Source of the DNA: Maledivibacter halophilus
Lineage (GTDB): Bacteria; Bacillota; Clostridia; Peptostreptococcales; Caminicellaceae
NCBI RefSeq assembly: GCF_900167445.1
Contig: NZ_FUZT01000011.1
Coordinates: 1 to 64,000, forward strand
DNA: 64,000 bases
Reading direction: 5' to 3'
The notes beneath the pieces were generated by a model that did not search any database, was not told the origin of the DNA, and saw only the letters and a program-made list of their open reading frames with translations. Position 1 is the stretch's first letter. Each line of letters opens with the position of its first letter. Shown one piece after another: positions 1-8,428 of the stretch. A program made the position numbers and the translations under genes.

Positions 1-548
1 TGCTTTACTTACTACTCTATTTTCCTTTCTCACTTTAAAATGTATAGCATCCAGAAATACTATTGGATACACCCTTTCAAGTGGTCTAGATTGCCACTCT
101 TGAATTTTGGGGATTATCTTATCGGTTATTTTACTAACCATTGTTGGTGACACATCTATTCCATAAATATCTTTCATGTGATCTTCAATATCTCTTGTAG
201 ACATTCCTTTTGCATACATTGCTATTATTTGATCTTCAATTCTATTAGTTGTTCTTTCATACTTTTCAATAATCTTAGGTTCGAATTCTCCGTTTCTATC
301 CCTTGGAACCTTCAAATCAGTTTTACCAAAATTCGTTTGAATAACCTTTTTGCTATATCCATTCCTACTGTTACCTGAATTATTACCATTAGGATCATTT
401 TTACTATAACCAAGATGATGCTCAAGCTCTCCTTCTAAGGCTTCCTGTATTGTTTCTCTAAATATTATCTTAATAGCTTCTTGTATTTCATCTACTGTTT
501 TACAATTTTGTGCTAACTCTTTTACCGTTAAATTATTAAAGTTTTGCA
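1..548 (-). pseudogene. IS256-family transposase, disrupted at its start codon
   Basis: The frame reads LTVKELAQNCKTVDEIQEA, then a GELEHHLGYSKNDPNG block, SRNGYSKK, VPRDRNGEFEPKIIEKY, an IAMYAKGMSTRDIEDH block and FLDAIHFKVR. These are hallmarks of IS256 transposases, and the Asp in FLDAIH is the first catalytic acid. The ribosome binding site (AAGGAG) and ATG lie at 2039-2041, beyond the inserted ISL3 element. Rejoined across the 8-bp duplication the gene starts M-Q-N-F-N-N-L-T-V-K-E-L. The catalytic C-terminal half is outside the window. It is a pseudogene by insertion; I see no stop or frameshift in the visible part. Confidence 0.85.
541..548. repeat. Left copy of 8-bp target site duplication (GTTTTGCA)
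   Basis: Identical to the 8 bases at 2033-2040 directly abutting the right inverted repeat. Removing one copy plus the element restores the IS256 transposase reading frame through its ATG. Confidence 0.9.
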
Positions 549-2032
549 GGTTCTATAATAAATGTTGGGGTGCATACAAACCTATGTACTTCAACATTTT
601 TGTTTTTGAGCAAAAAAAAAGCACTTGCAGAATAAATCTGCTAAAATGTTAATTGGCAAAAAAACAAAGAAAGGAGATTTATTCACAAGTGCATAATAAT
701 TCTATCAATAAGTTACTAAATTTAAAAGGGGTAAAAGTAAAAAAAATTTCTCATGGAGATTCTTTTATTAAAATTTATCTTGAAACTAGACCAAGAGAAC
801 ACACCTGTCCTTCTTGTGGCTCTTTAACTTCTAAGATTCATGATTATAGAGAGCAGGTAATTAAAGACTTGCCTTTTCACTTTAAGCATACATATTTAAT
901 ACTTAAAAAAAGAAGATATGTCTGCTCATGTAGCAAGAGATTTTATGAATCCTATGACTTTCTTCCTCGATATCACAGAATGACTAATCGATTAGTACAT
1001 TATATTTGTAAGGAGTTAACTAAGACCCTTAGTATGTCTGAGGTTGCTAGCTCTGCTAATGTATCTGTTTCTACAGTAATACGTATATTTAGCCTAATTA
1101 ATTACAGCGCCCCTACTCTTCCAAAGGTTCTTTGTATTGATGAGTTTAAAGGAAATGCTGAAACTGGAAAGTATCAATGCATTCTTGTGGATGGCAAGAA
1201 AAATAGGGTGTTAGACATACTTCCTGACAGGTCTCAAAGTCATCTTATAAGCTACTTTAAAAAAGTTCCTCGTAAAGAAAGGCATAGTGTTAAATTTTTT
1301 ATTTGTGATATGTGGCAGCCTTATGTAGATCTAGCAAAAGCCTTTTTCCCTAATTCTAAGATTATTATTGATAAGTACCATTTCATTAGACAAGTTACTT
1401 GGGCTATAGAAAAAGTTAGGAAGCGATTACAGAAGACTATGCCCTACGACCTTAGAAAGTATTATAAACGTAGCAGAAAACTAATTCTTACCCGCTACCA
1501 TAAGCTTAAGGATGAAAATAAAAAAGCTGTTGACTTAATGTTATTATACAACGATGATCTTCGTGTTGCACATAAACTTAAAGAGTGGTTTTATCAAATC
1601 TGTCAGAGTGATAAATACTCTTATCAACGTAATGCTTTCAATGATTGGATTAAAGCTGCTCAAGACTCTGGTATACCAGAATTTCAAAAATGTGCTGCTA
1701 CATATACAAGATGGTCTAAAGAAATAAAAAATGCTTTTAAATATGGCTATACCAACGGTCCAACTGAAGGTTTTAATAATAAAATTAAAGTCTTAAAAAG
1801 AGTGTCCTTCGGACTTAAAAACTTTCATAGATTCCGTAATAGGATTATTCATTGTACCAATTAAGTAATACGTAATTATTAATTAACTATCAATATAAAA
1901 GCCTACATTTTAGCTAGGTTTATTAAGTGCACCCAAAAACAAGTAGCTCCTTATCCTTACATTAAAACAGGCTCAAACGTAATAATGGAGCAGGATTACA
2001 AGAAATCCCACCCCAACTATTGACAAAGAGCC
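549..2032 (+). mobile_element. Complete ISL3-family insertion sequence (1484 bp)
   Basis: The ends at 549-572 and 2009-2032 are imperfect 24-bp inverted repeats (about 17 of 24 matching), with outer bases GG(C/T)TCT and a perfect inner TTGGGGTG. They are flanked by identical 8-bp direct repeats GTTTTGCA at 541-548 and 2033-2040. ISL3 elements are known to make 8-bp duplications. The single transposase gene fills most of the element and is intact, so it may still be mobile. The target is codons 2-3 of an IS256 transposase gene. Confidence 0.93.
689..1864 (+). CDS. ISL3-family transposase
   Basis: DDE transposase of about 391 residues that would cut and paste its own element. Visible signs are an N-terminal zinc-finger-like CPSCG, a helix-turn-helix region (MSEVASSANVSVSTVIRIF), a first Asp in CIDEFKG, a second in FICDMWQPY with the following DKYHFIRQ, and the catalytic Glu in NGPTEGFNNKIKVLKR. 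The C-terminal FGLKNFHRFRNRII block is typical of the family. The frame is open from a TTG at 653, but AAAGGAGAT at about 668 favours the GTG at 689. The length is normal and no disruption is seen. Confidence 0.93.
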   Translation: MHNNSINKLLNLKGVKVKKISHGDSFIKIYLETRPREHTCPSCGSLTSKIHDYREQVIKDLPFHFKHTYLILKKRRYVCSCSKRFYESYDFLPRYHRMTNRLVHYICKELTKTLSMSEVASSANVSVSTVIRIFSLINYSAPTLPKVLCIDEFKGNAETGKYQCILVDGKKNRVLDILPDRSQSHLISYFKKVPRKERHSVKFFICDMWQPYVDLAKAFFPNSKIIIDKYHFIRQVTWAIEKVRKRLQKTMPYDLRKYYKRSRKLILTRYHKLKDENKKAVDLMLLYNDDLRVAHKLKEWFYQICQSDKYSYQRNAFNDWIKAAQDSGIPEFQKCAATYTRWSKEIKNAFKYGYTNGPTEGFNNKIKVLKRVSFGLKNFHRFRNRIIHCTN

Positions 2033-2040
2033 GTTTTGCA
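2033..2040. repeat. Right copy of 8-bp target site duplication (GTTTTGCA)
   Basis: Partner of 541-548. It contains the last two bases of the IS256 transposase ATG (CAT on the plus strand at 2039-2041). Confidence 0.9.
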
Positions 2041-2216
2041 TAAATAGTCATCTCCTTTTTATTCCTTATTATTGGAATTATTGACCATTTACACAAAACT
2101 TTATACATTCCCGACCAAAGGGGCTTGACCAATTTTGTGCTTCCTATTAAAGGTAAACAATTTTAAGTTTTAATAAATTTTAAATTATCAGCTTGGACAC
2201 TTATATTAATAAAAGA

Positions 2217-2774
2217 TTAATATTTTTGATTTATATAATCATCTATTAATGATTTCTTTATCTCTTCCTGGAAAACACCCTCATGTCTCAGTCTATTTAA
2301 CATTGATACACTTTTTGAATGCAATATAACATCCTTAAAATCCTTTACTACTATTTCATAAAGCTTATTTTTTAGATTCTTAGATCTAACTTTAATAAAA
2401 TAAGCTTCAACATTTTCAAACTTCAAATGTTCAAGTAATTTTAATGTTGACCAATCCTTCTGACTATAATAATATCCTGCTTTTTGCTTGTATTTCCATG
2501 CAACCTGAGGATGTTTCTCAATAAGTTTTCTATCCTTGGATTTCATATAGCAATACTTTGCAACCATATTATAATATTGATAATTATATATACCTTTTTC
2601 AAAAGAATCTATCCTATGCTTAAAGGGTTTTAAATTTAGTTTTTGTATAAAATAGTAATGTTCTTCAATAAATTCTCGTTTTGTAATATCACCATTGTTA
2701 AACTGTATAAATAATGAATTTCTATGCTGAAAAAATTTATCAAATACATCTTCAGGAACCTTACGTCTCAACAT
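2217..2774 (-). CDS. Conserved clostridial hypothetical protein, about 185 aa
   Basis: I do not firmly recognise this protein; it resembles small uncharacterised clostridial proteins of the DUF6648 type, from memory only. It is soluble, rich in Lys, Tyr and Phe, with long helical stretches (FIEEHYYFIQKLNLK, YKQKAGYYYSQKDW) and no signal peptide, membrane segment or Cys pair. The ATG at 2774 is preferred over a TTG four codons upstream, although the upstream Shine-Dalgarno match is weak. It is the first intact chromosomal gene after the IS block and is oriented with the genes that follow. Confidence 0.6.
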   Translation of the reverse strand: MLRRKVPEDVFDKFFQHRNSLFIQFNNGDITKREFIEEHYYFIQKLNLKPFKHRIDSFEKGIYNYQYYNMVAKYCYMKSKDRKLIEKHPQVAWKYKQKAGYYYSQKDWSTLKLLEHLKFENVEAYFIKVRSKNLKNKLYEIVVKDFKDVILHSKSVSMLNRLRHEGVFQEEIKKSLIDDYINQKY

Positions 2775-2857
2775 TATTACACCCAATCTAAATATGATTT
2801 TGTGGTATTTTCTAAATACCCTCTATGAATTAATAGTAAAAATTGTCAATAAATTAA

Positions 2858-3550
2858 TCAATCTAATATCTTAACAGGGTTAAAATTAATATAGTCACCA
2901 GAAATTAGTATATATTCAATTTCTCTATGGATCCCTTTTAATCCTAATTTAAATGAATCTTCATCATGTAAATGCCCATAAATCACCTTTTCAACATTGA
3001 ACTCCTCGTACATCTCCATAAATCTAGATTTTTCCATATCTTCATTGGTTGGAGGATAATGGGTCATAACAATATATTTTTTAAATCCATCATTTAAAGC
3101 TGCTTCTAAGGATAGTCTAAGTCTATGGAGTTCACGATCATATATCTTTTTATCATGCTCACTGAATTTTGTCTCATTAGGTGAAATCCATCCTCTTGTA
3201 CCACATATAGCATAATCCCTGTATATATAATAATTATTCTGCAAAAAAAACATATTGTCAAATAAATTATTCATCTTTGATAAAGATGACCACCAATAAT
3301 CATGATTTCCTCTAAGTAATATCTTTCTTCCTGGAAGAGAATCTATCCATTTTAAATCTGTCATAGCTTCCTTAAGCTTCATAGCCCATGATATATCTCC
3401 AGGAATTAAAATAGTGTCATTTTCTCTTATTTTATTAATCCAATTTCTTCTAATCTTCTCTTCATGATTTATCCATACATCACCAAATATATTCATGGGT
3501 TTATTGCTTTCAAAGCTCAAATGCAAATCTGCAATTCCATATAAAGCCAT
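2858..3550 (-). CDS. Calcineurin-like metallophosphoesterase (Icc-type predicted phosphohydrolase)
   Basis: A predicted cytoplasmic metal-dependent phosphohydrolase of 230 residues. The phosphoesterase motifs appear in order: ADLHLSF near residue 7 (DxH), IPGDISWAM (GDxxW), LRGNHDYWW (GNHD), MTHYPP (GxxH-like) and YGHLHDE (GHxH). The substrate is unknown; related proteins act on phosphodiesters, cyclic nucleotides or UDP-sugars. It lies in a same-strand run with the alarmone synthetase and HAD phosphatase genes, about 100 bp from the former, so they could share a transcript. Confidence 0.88.
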   Translation of the reverse strand: MALYGIADLHLSFESNKPMNIFGDVWINHEEKIRRNWINKIRENDTILIPGDISWAMKLKEAMTDLKWIDSLPGRKILLRGNHDYWWSSLSKMNNLFDNMFFLQNNYYIYRDYAICGTRGWISPNETKFSEHDKKIYDRELHRLRLSLEAALNDGFKKYIVMTHYPPTNEDMEKSRFMEMYEEFNVEKVIYGHLHDEDSFKLGLKGIHREIEYILISGDYINFNPVKILD

Positions 3551-3655
3551 TCTATCACCATCAATCTCTTCCTTGTTTTAGTATATTTTCTATTTGATAT
3601 TTGCATATTTATTCTCCAATATAAAAAAGCTTCTGTATCATTTTTCAGTTGTTTT

Positions 3656-4462
3656 CTAGTCAAAGGCGTGGTATTTTTGAATTGTAAATTTTATTGTTTC
3701 TGAAAGCTTTTGTAATTCTTCTAAGCTACCTGTTTTCCATATTTTATCAAACTTTTCCTGAAACTCCTTTGCTTCATCTTTATACCCAAATAAACTTAAA
3801 AGGTGTATATTATTTGCAATTTCATAAACGCTATTGGATTTCTCTTCAAATATTCTTTGGGCAGTAATTATCTCATTCCTGATCTTTAACATCTCCTTAT
3901 CTAATTGATAAGCTGCCTCTGCTGCTTTTCTCAATCTTTCTCTAATATTCTCAGGAATATTCTTTTTATATTTATAGTTTAAAGAATGCTCAGCAGTTGC
4001 CCAAAAATTCATAGCTAATGTACGTATTTGTATCTCTGCCAGTATCTTCTTTTCCCCTAATGCAGTTTGTACAGGATATCTAATTATTACATGGTAACTT
4101 CTATATCCACTCTCTTTATTATTTTTAATATAATCCTTTTCATAAACAACTTCCAAGTCTTTACCACTTCTTTTTCTAATAAGCTTTACAACCCTATATA
4201 TATCATCAACAAATTGACACATTATCCTTATTCCTGCTATATCTTCAATTTCTTCTTCTATTCTATCTTCAGGGATATTGCTTCTACTTGCTTTTTCCAA
4301 TATACTGGATATTTTTTTCACTCTACCCGTTACAAATTCTATAGGAGAGTATTCATTCATATCTCTAAATTCATTTCTAATAGATTTTAACTTTACTTTA
4401 AGCTCCTCAACAGCTTGTTCGTAAGGCAACAATATCCTTTTCCATTCCCTTATTTTTTGCAA
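3656..4462 (-). CDS. relQ: Small alarmone synthetase, RelQ/YjbM type ((p)ppGpp synthesis)
   Basis: Predicted to transfer pyrophosphate from ATP to GDP/GTP to make (p)ppGpp. The N-terminus (LLPYEQAVEELKVKLKSIR) and the synthetase core (SPIEFVTGRVKKISSILEKA, DIAGIRIMCQFVDDIY, SGYRSYHVIIRYP, AEIQIRTLAMNFWATAEHSL) match RelQ/YjbM closely. There is no HD hydrolase domain and no TGS/ACT region. At 268 residues it is some 50 longer than the usual roughly 210, the excess being a helical tail after about residue 215. The start is a TTG with GAGGTGG upstream. Such enzymes act as tetramers and respond mainly to transcription; no specific regulatory site is visible here. Confidence 0.93.
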   Translation of the reverse strand: MQKIREWKRILLPYEQAVEELKVKLKSIRNEFRDMNEYSPIEFVTGRVKKISSILEKASRSNIPEDRIEEEIEDIAGIRIMCQFVDDIYRVVKLIRKRSGKDLEVVYEKDYIKNNKESGYRSYHVIIRYPVQTALGEKKILAEIQIRTLAMNFWATAEHSLNYKYKKNIPENIRERLRKAAEAAYQLDKEMLKIRNEIITAQRIFEEKSNSVYEIANNIHLLSLFGYKDEAKEFQEKFDKIWKTGSLEELQKLSETIKFTIQKYHAFD

Positions 4463-4541
4463 TTATACCACCTCAATTGAAAACTCTAAATATGCAAATT
4501 TATATACCAAGAGTTTTAAAATACTTACAGCACTTTTTATT

Positions 4542-5231
4542 TTATTTTTCCAGTTTCCTTATTATTGACAGAAAATCTTCGAAAACTTCAAAGTTATAAA
4601 AAATATAATCTGGCTTACACCTGCTGAGTTCCTCATAGCTGTATCTACCTGTTGCCACAGCCACTGTTCTCACTCCTAAAATTTTTCCACACTCAACATC
4701 AAATGGTGTATCCCCTATGACATATATATTCTTTTTTTCAAAATCTATTTCATAAAAATCCTTAGCTTTCCCTATAGCTTTTTCAATGGCCTCCCATCTT
4801 TCAATATCTTCATCTCCAAAGCCTCCAATGTGGAAATATTTATCTAAACCTAAATGTGATAACTTTAGTCTTGCTCCTTTTTCACAATTACCGGTTCCTA
4901 AAATATGATATAAATTTTCTTCACTTGAAGTAATTTCTAATATTTCATCAATACCCGGTAAAATCCTTGAAGAAGTATTATCTTTAAGTTCCTCTTTTAA
5001 CATTTCTTCGTATTTGTCAAAAAATCCAACAATATTATTATCTAGTATTTTATTTATCTCGAAGGCATTTTTTACTATTTGAAAATCCAATCTGCCTGCC
5101 ATACTAACATCTTTAAATGCTTTTTCTTTTCTATAAAGATTTAAAAAAGCTTTGTCCATAGCTTTTCTTCCCAAACCTTTACAATCAATTAAAGTTCCAT
5201 CTATATCCCAAATTAAAAGTATATTTTCCAT
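4542..5231 (-). CDS. HAD-superfamily hydrolase (phosphoglycolate phosphatase-like)
   Basis: Haloacid-dehalogenase-type phosphatase of about 229 residues. Motif I is LIWDIDGTLID near the N-terminus (nucleophile Asp plus Asp+2), a GTG-type motif II lies in HILGTGNCEKGARLKL, and motif III/IV is YVIGDTPFDVECGK. A helical cap domain lies between motifs I and II, as in the PGP/beta-phosphoglucomutase class. The substrate cannot be told from sequence. The ATG at 5231 follows AGGAGGG at a good distance; an ATG seven codons upstream lacks such a site. It lies between relQ and gap, in the same direction. Confidence 0.88.
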   Translation of the reverse strand: MENILLIWDIDGTLIDCKGLGRKAMDKAFLNLYRKEKAFKDVSMAGRLDFQIVKNAFEINKILDNNIVGFFDKYEEMLKEELKDNTSSRILPGIDEILEITSSEENLYHILGTGNCEKGARLKLSHLGLDKYFHIGGFGDEDIERWEAIEKAIGKAKDFYEIDFEKKNIYVIGDTPFDVECGKILGVRTVAVATGRYSYEELSRCKPDYIFYNFEVFEDFLSIIRKLEK

Positions 5232-5440
5232 GTTCCCTCCTATATTCCCCATTTTCCAATTATATTATAAACATTTTAAGGTATAAATTAAAGGGTTTGA
5301 GCTAATTTAGATGTAAAAAATCATATATTTAAATATTGCTGTTAAAATTTATTTCTTTTATATTCAACTATCTATACTATACCATATTTGAGTTTATCAA
5401 TTCTATATAGAAATATTGGACTTTTTATTTTAAATCATTT

Positions 5441-5472
5441 TAAAAAAACTTCCTGTATTACCTACAGGAAGT
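5441..5472 (-). terminator. Rho-independent terminator of gap
   Basis: A perfect 10-bp stem (ACTTCCTGTA with TACAGGAAGT, 5-base loop) is followed on the minus strand by seven T. It lies about 40 bp past the gap stop codon. Confidence 0.9.
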
Positions 5473-5512
5473 CAAATTGTTTATAAACACAAAGAAGACA
5501 AAAGATTCAATT

Positions 5513-6520
5513 TTACATAAATTCCCCAATATAAGCAGCCAAATCAATAATTCTATTTGCATATCCCCATTCATTATCATACCATGAAATAACCTTTATA
5601 GTTTTTTCTCCAACTTGCATTGTAGATAAAGCGTCTACTATTGAAGAGTTTGAATTCTTTTTAAAATCAATGGAAACTAATGGTTCTTCACAATATTGTA
5701 ATATTCCCTTTAGATATGATTCAGAGGCTTGTTTTAATTTTGAATTTACTTCTTCTACATCTACTTTACTATTCAAATTTGCTACTAAATCTACTACTGA
5801 CACTACTGGAGTAGGTACCCTCATAGCCATACCATTTAATTTCCCCCTCATATCGGGAATAACCTTGGATATAGCCTTAGCTGCACCTGTTGTAGTTGGA
5901 ATAATCGATTGAGCAGCTGCCCTAGCCCTTCTTAGATCCCTATGGGATAAATCAAGAATTCTTTGGTCAGAAGTATATGCATGAACTGTAGTCATCATAC
6001 CATTCTCTATTTTAAATTCATCATTTAATACTTTGATAACAGGTGCTAAACAATTTGTTGTACATGAAGCATTAGATATAATATGATGCTTTTCAGGATT
6101 ATATTCAAATTCATTTACTCCCATAACTATGGTTTTATCTTCATTTATTCCTGGTGCCGATATGATCACTTTTTTAGCCCCAGCCTCAATATGCTTTAAA
6201 GCCTTTTCTTTATTTCTAAATACTCCTGTTGACTCTATAACTATATCAACATTCATTTCTTTCCATGGTATCTCTGCAGGATCTCTAAAGGAAGTAAATT
6301 TTATTTCCTTTTCTCCAATTACAATGGCTTTTTCACTAGTTTCTACTTTTTCATTAAACACTCCATATAATGAATCGTATTTGAAGATATGGGCATGTAT
6401 TTCAGGTCCACTAGTACTATTGATTGCTACTATTTCTATATCCTTATTCCCTTCAATCCACGCTTTTACCACATTTTTACCAATCCGTCCAAATCCATTG
6501 ACCCCAACTTTTATAGTCAT
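5513..6520 (-). CDS. gap: Glyceraldehyde-3-phosphate dehydrogenase, type I
   Basis: Catalyses the NAD-dependent oxidation and phosphorylation of glyceraldehyde 3-phosphate in glycolysis. The 335-residue protein has the Rossmann start VGVNGFGRIGKNVV, the catalytic Cys in ISNASCTTNCLAPV, the active-site His in TVHAYTSDQ and the C-terminal ISWYDNEWGYANRI. Length is normal. AGGAGG lies 5 bp from the ATG. It is monocistronic here, with its own terminator at 5441-5472 and no pgk or tpi next to it, which differs from the gapR-gap-pgk-tpi operon of many Firmicutes. Confidence 0.97.
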   Translation of the reverse strand: MTIKVGVNGFGRIGKNVVKAWIEGNKDIEIVAINSTSGPEIHAHIFKYDSLYGVFNEKVETSEKAIVIGEKEIKFTSFRDPAEIPWKEMNVDIVIESTGVFRNKEKALKHIEAGAKKVIISAPGINEDKTIVMGVNEFEYNPEKHHIISNASCTTNCLAPVIKVLNDEFKIENGMMTTVHAYTSDQRILDLSHRDLRRARAAAQSIIPTTTGAAKAISKVIPDMRGKLNGMAMRVPTPVVSVVDLVANLNSKVDVEEVNSKLKQASESYLKGILQYCEEPLVSIDFKKNSNSSIVDALSTMQVGEKTIKVISWYDNEWGYANRIIDLAAYIGEFM

Positions 6521-6667
6521 ATTAATCCTCCTACACTTTATATAGTATGTTATATTTATTTATTTGTGATATTCCATTTATTATATTAACACATATATTA
6601 CATGTTATTCAATATGAATTTTAATATATGATATATTAATATCCACAATATTTTTTAATATCAATGC

Positions 6668-6696
6668 AAAAAATAAGGGCATATGCCCTTATTTTT
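6668..6696. terminator. Palindromic terminator-like hairpin (AAATAAGGGCAT arms)
   Basis: A perfect palindrome with a GGGCATATGCCC centre flanked by A-rich and T-rich tracts, so it can act in both directions. It lies about 90 bp past the radical SAM gene and about 150 bp upstream of gap. Confidence 0.7.
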
Positions 6697-6782
6697 AAAC
6701 TTTTTCTACATGAGTACTTCAAATGGAAAATCTACTCTATATGAAGCAAAAGTGGAATCCTCTACTTATATATTTTGCTATC

Positions 6783-7748
6783 TCAAAATCCGATAAATTT
6801 TTTTACGGATTTACCATTTAAATAATTATATTTTTTCCCTTGATATATATCTAATTTCTCTAATTTTTCTTCTATCATATCTTTAATTTTCCACCAGCTC
6901 ATATTCCAATTGCAAAATAATGTATTCTCCTTAGGAGCTCTTCCTGCTATCCTCTGGATTACTATATCTGGATTCAGATAATTTATAAAACTTACAACTC
7001 TATCAACATAATCTTCAGCAGATATAATTTCTATTTCTCTTCTTTCAAACATTCTTCCCAGCTCTGTATTTTTTAATATATATAAAGAATGTAGTTTAAT
7101 TTGATTTACTCCTAGGGCTGATACTATCTTTGAACCTTCAATAACATCTTCCATATCGTCCCAAGGAAGATTCAATATTAAGTGGCAGCAGCTTTCAAAT
7201 CCATGATAATTAATATTTTTCATAGCATCAATAAATTCAGCAAGTGTATGTCCTCTTTTGATTTTTTTAAGGGTTTTATAGTTAACTGTTTGCAGTCCCA
7301 ATTCTATAGTTATTTCTACTCCATACTTCTCCTTAAGCTTATCCAAAATCTGTAGATACTTTTCATGTATACAATCGGGCCTTGTGGAAATACATATTTC
7401 TACAATATTATCCATCTCAGCTGCCTCTTGAGCGTACTGCTTAAAAGTTTCAACAGCCATATATGTATTTGTAAAATTTTGAAAGTATGCAATAAACTTA
7501 TTGGCTTTATATTTCTTACTTATATATTTTATATTTTTATTCAGTTGTTCTTTTACAGACAAGGAATTTTCTAAACTTTCAAAACCTGTTCCTATATCAC
7601 CACAAAAAATACATCCTTCTTCTCCACATTCTCCATCTCTATTTGGACAGGTTACCGGAAGATTTACGGGAATCTTATAAACCTTTTCTCCATATTTTTC
7701 TTTAAGATAAGTTGAATATCTTCTATATCTCTCTTTTTTTGAATTCAT
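6783..7748 (-). CDS. TIGR01212-type radical SAM protein (YtqA-like)
   Basis: Radical SAM enzyme of unknown substrate, about 321 residues. The N-terminus YRRYSTYLKEKYGEKVYKIP leads to cysteines in TCPNRDGECGEEGCIFC, the spaced cluster site seen in this family in place of plain CxxxCxxC. Later blocks are FIAYFQNFTNTYM, EICISTRPDCI and ELGLQTVNYKTLKKIKRGHT, typical of Elp3-like radical SAM proteins. The ATG at 7748 has GAAAGGAAG upstream; a longer reading begins inside the palindrome at 7765-7805 and is unlikely. It stands alone between usp and gap. Confidence 0.9.
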   Translation of the reverse strand: MNSKKERYRRYSTYLKEKYGEKVYKIPVNLPVTCPNRDGECGEEGCIFCGDIGTGFESLENSLSVKEQLNKNIKYISKKYKANKFIAYFQNFTNTYMAVETFKQYAQEAAEMDNIVEICISTRPDCIHEKYLQILDKLKEKYGVEITIELGLQTVNYKTLKKIKRGHTLAEFIDAMKNINYHGFESCCHLILNLPWDDMEDVIEGSKIVSALGVNQIKLHSLYILKNTELGRMFERREIEIISAEDYVDRVVSFINYLNPDIVIQRIAGRAPKENTLFCNWNMSWWKIKDMIEEKLEKLDIYQGKKYNYLNGKSVKKFIGF

Positions 7749-7764
7749 GATTTCTTCCTTTCTC

Positions 7765-7805
7765 AATGATATACTAAAGAATATTATATTCTTTAGTATA
7801 TCATT
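7765..7805. repeat. Perfect 41-bp palindrome just upstream of the radical SAM gene
   Basis: Twenty-base arms, perfect, around a single central base; the core reads CTAAAGAATAT / ATATTCTTTAG. It ends 17 bp from the start codon of the gene at 6783-7748 and has no T-run of terminator type. The core recurs at 10590-10614. It could be an operator for a dimeric regulator or a small palindromic repeat. Confidence 0.7.
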
Positions 7806-7848
7806 AATAAACATATCCAATTAAATTTTTATGCATTCAAAAATATTT

Positions 7849-7875
7849 AAGCAGGTGCAATATCTACACCTGCTT
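7849..7875 (-). terminator. Hairpin after the Usp-like gene, probable terminator
   Basis: Nine-bp perfect stem AAGCAGGTG / CACCTGCTT with a 9-base loop, directly after the stop codon at 7881. On the minus strand the tail is AAATATTTTTG, a weak T-run. Confidence 0.6.
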
Positions 7876-7880
7876 GTTTT

Positions 7881-8291
7881 TTAAACAGCTCTTTCATTAA
7901 CTTCTTCTAAAGGTACAATTTCTAACATGATATTTCTATTTAATTTTTTCTTGAATCTTTCTATCATGTTTTGTTGTGCGGATTTTTCTAAAGATTCCCC
8001 CATTACTACTATTTGTATATTATTCTTGTCAGCAAAATCAATTAAAGTTTCTTCAATGTCTGGAGCCTTTATAACAGTTAAATCTGCTTCATAGGATTTT
8101 GATATATCAAATAAATATTCTAATGCATCAGATTCCTTTAACTTACCAAAATACTTCCATCCTTCTTTTACAACATGAATCACATGCAATTTACCATTAA
8201 CCTTGTTTCTAACCTTAGCTCCCCTATTAATAAGCCTTTCACAAGACTTTTGCTGTGTAACACAAACCATTATATCTTTACTTTTCTTCAT
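7881..8291 (-). CDS. Universal stress protein-like protein (Usp/KdpD-type fold)
   Basis: A 136-residue alpha/beta protein that starts KKSKDIMVCVTQQKSCERLINRGAKV, has HVIHVVKEGWKYF in the second strand region and ends with NNIQIVVMGESLEK. This order matches the Usp domain, especially the one in KdpD sensor kinases. The usual ATP-binding G-2x-G-9x-G-S/T signature is not clear, so nucleotide binding is uncertain. It is a single gene with GAGGGGT upstream of its ATG and a hairpin after its stop. Confidence 0.75.
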   Translation of the reverse strand: MKKSKDIMVCVTQQKSCERLINRGAKVRNKVNGKLHVIHVVKEGWKYFGKLKESDALEYLFDISKSYEADLTVIKAPDIEETLIDFADKNNIQIVVMGESLEKSAQQNMIERFKKKLNRNIMLEIVPLEEVNERAV

Positions 8292-8428
8292 ATCATACCC
8301 CTCTCGCGGTAGATTACTGTAAAATTAGGTTAAGTTAGTACTATTTATAAAAAATCTTCCTATATATATTATACTATAACTTTGATTCCTTTAAACACTT
8401 TTAAAAAATATTAATATATTGTTAATTT

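Larger units (their letters stand above)
1..2112 (-). mobile_element. IS256-family insertion sequence, 5' part only (runs off the window), interrupted by an ISL3 element
   Basis: The minus strand encodes the N-terminal part of a mutator-type transposase, running off the left edge. Its upstream end seems to be an inverted-repeat-like stretch reading GGGAATGTATAAAGTTTTG on the minus strand and ending near 2112. The other end is outside the window, so the outer boundary and target duplication cannot be confirmed. The ISL3-family element at 549-2032 sits inside it, so this copy is dead unless the ISL3 element excises precisely. Confidence 0.75.

Noticed and set aside
541..652. A long left-hand non-coding region with a gene for a small protein
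   Set aside because: It is only the left end of the ISL3 element.
6389..6589. Plus-strand open frames opposite gap
   Set aside because: They are shadows of the highly conserved gap gene on the minus strand.
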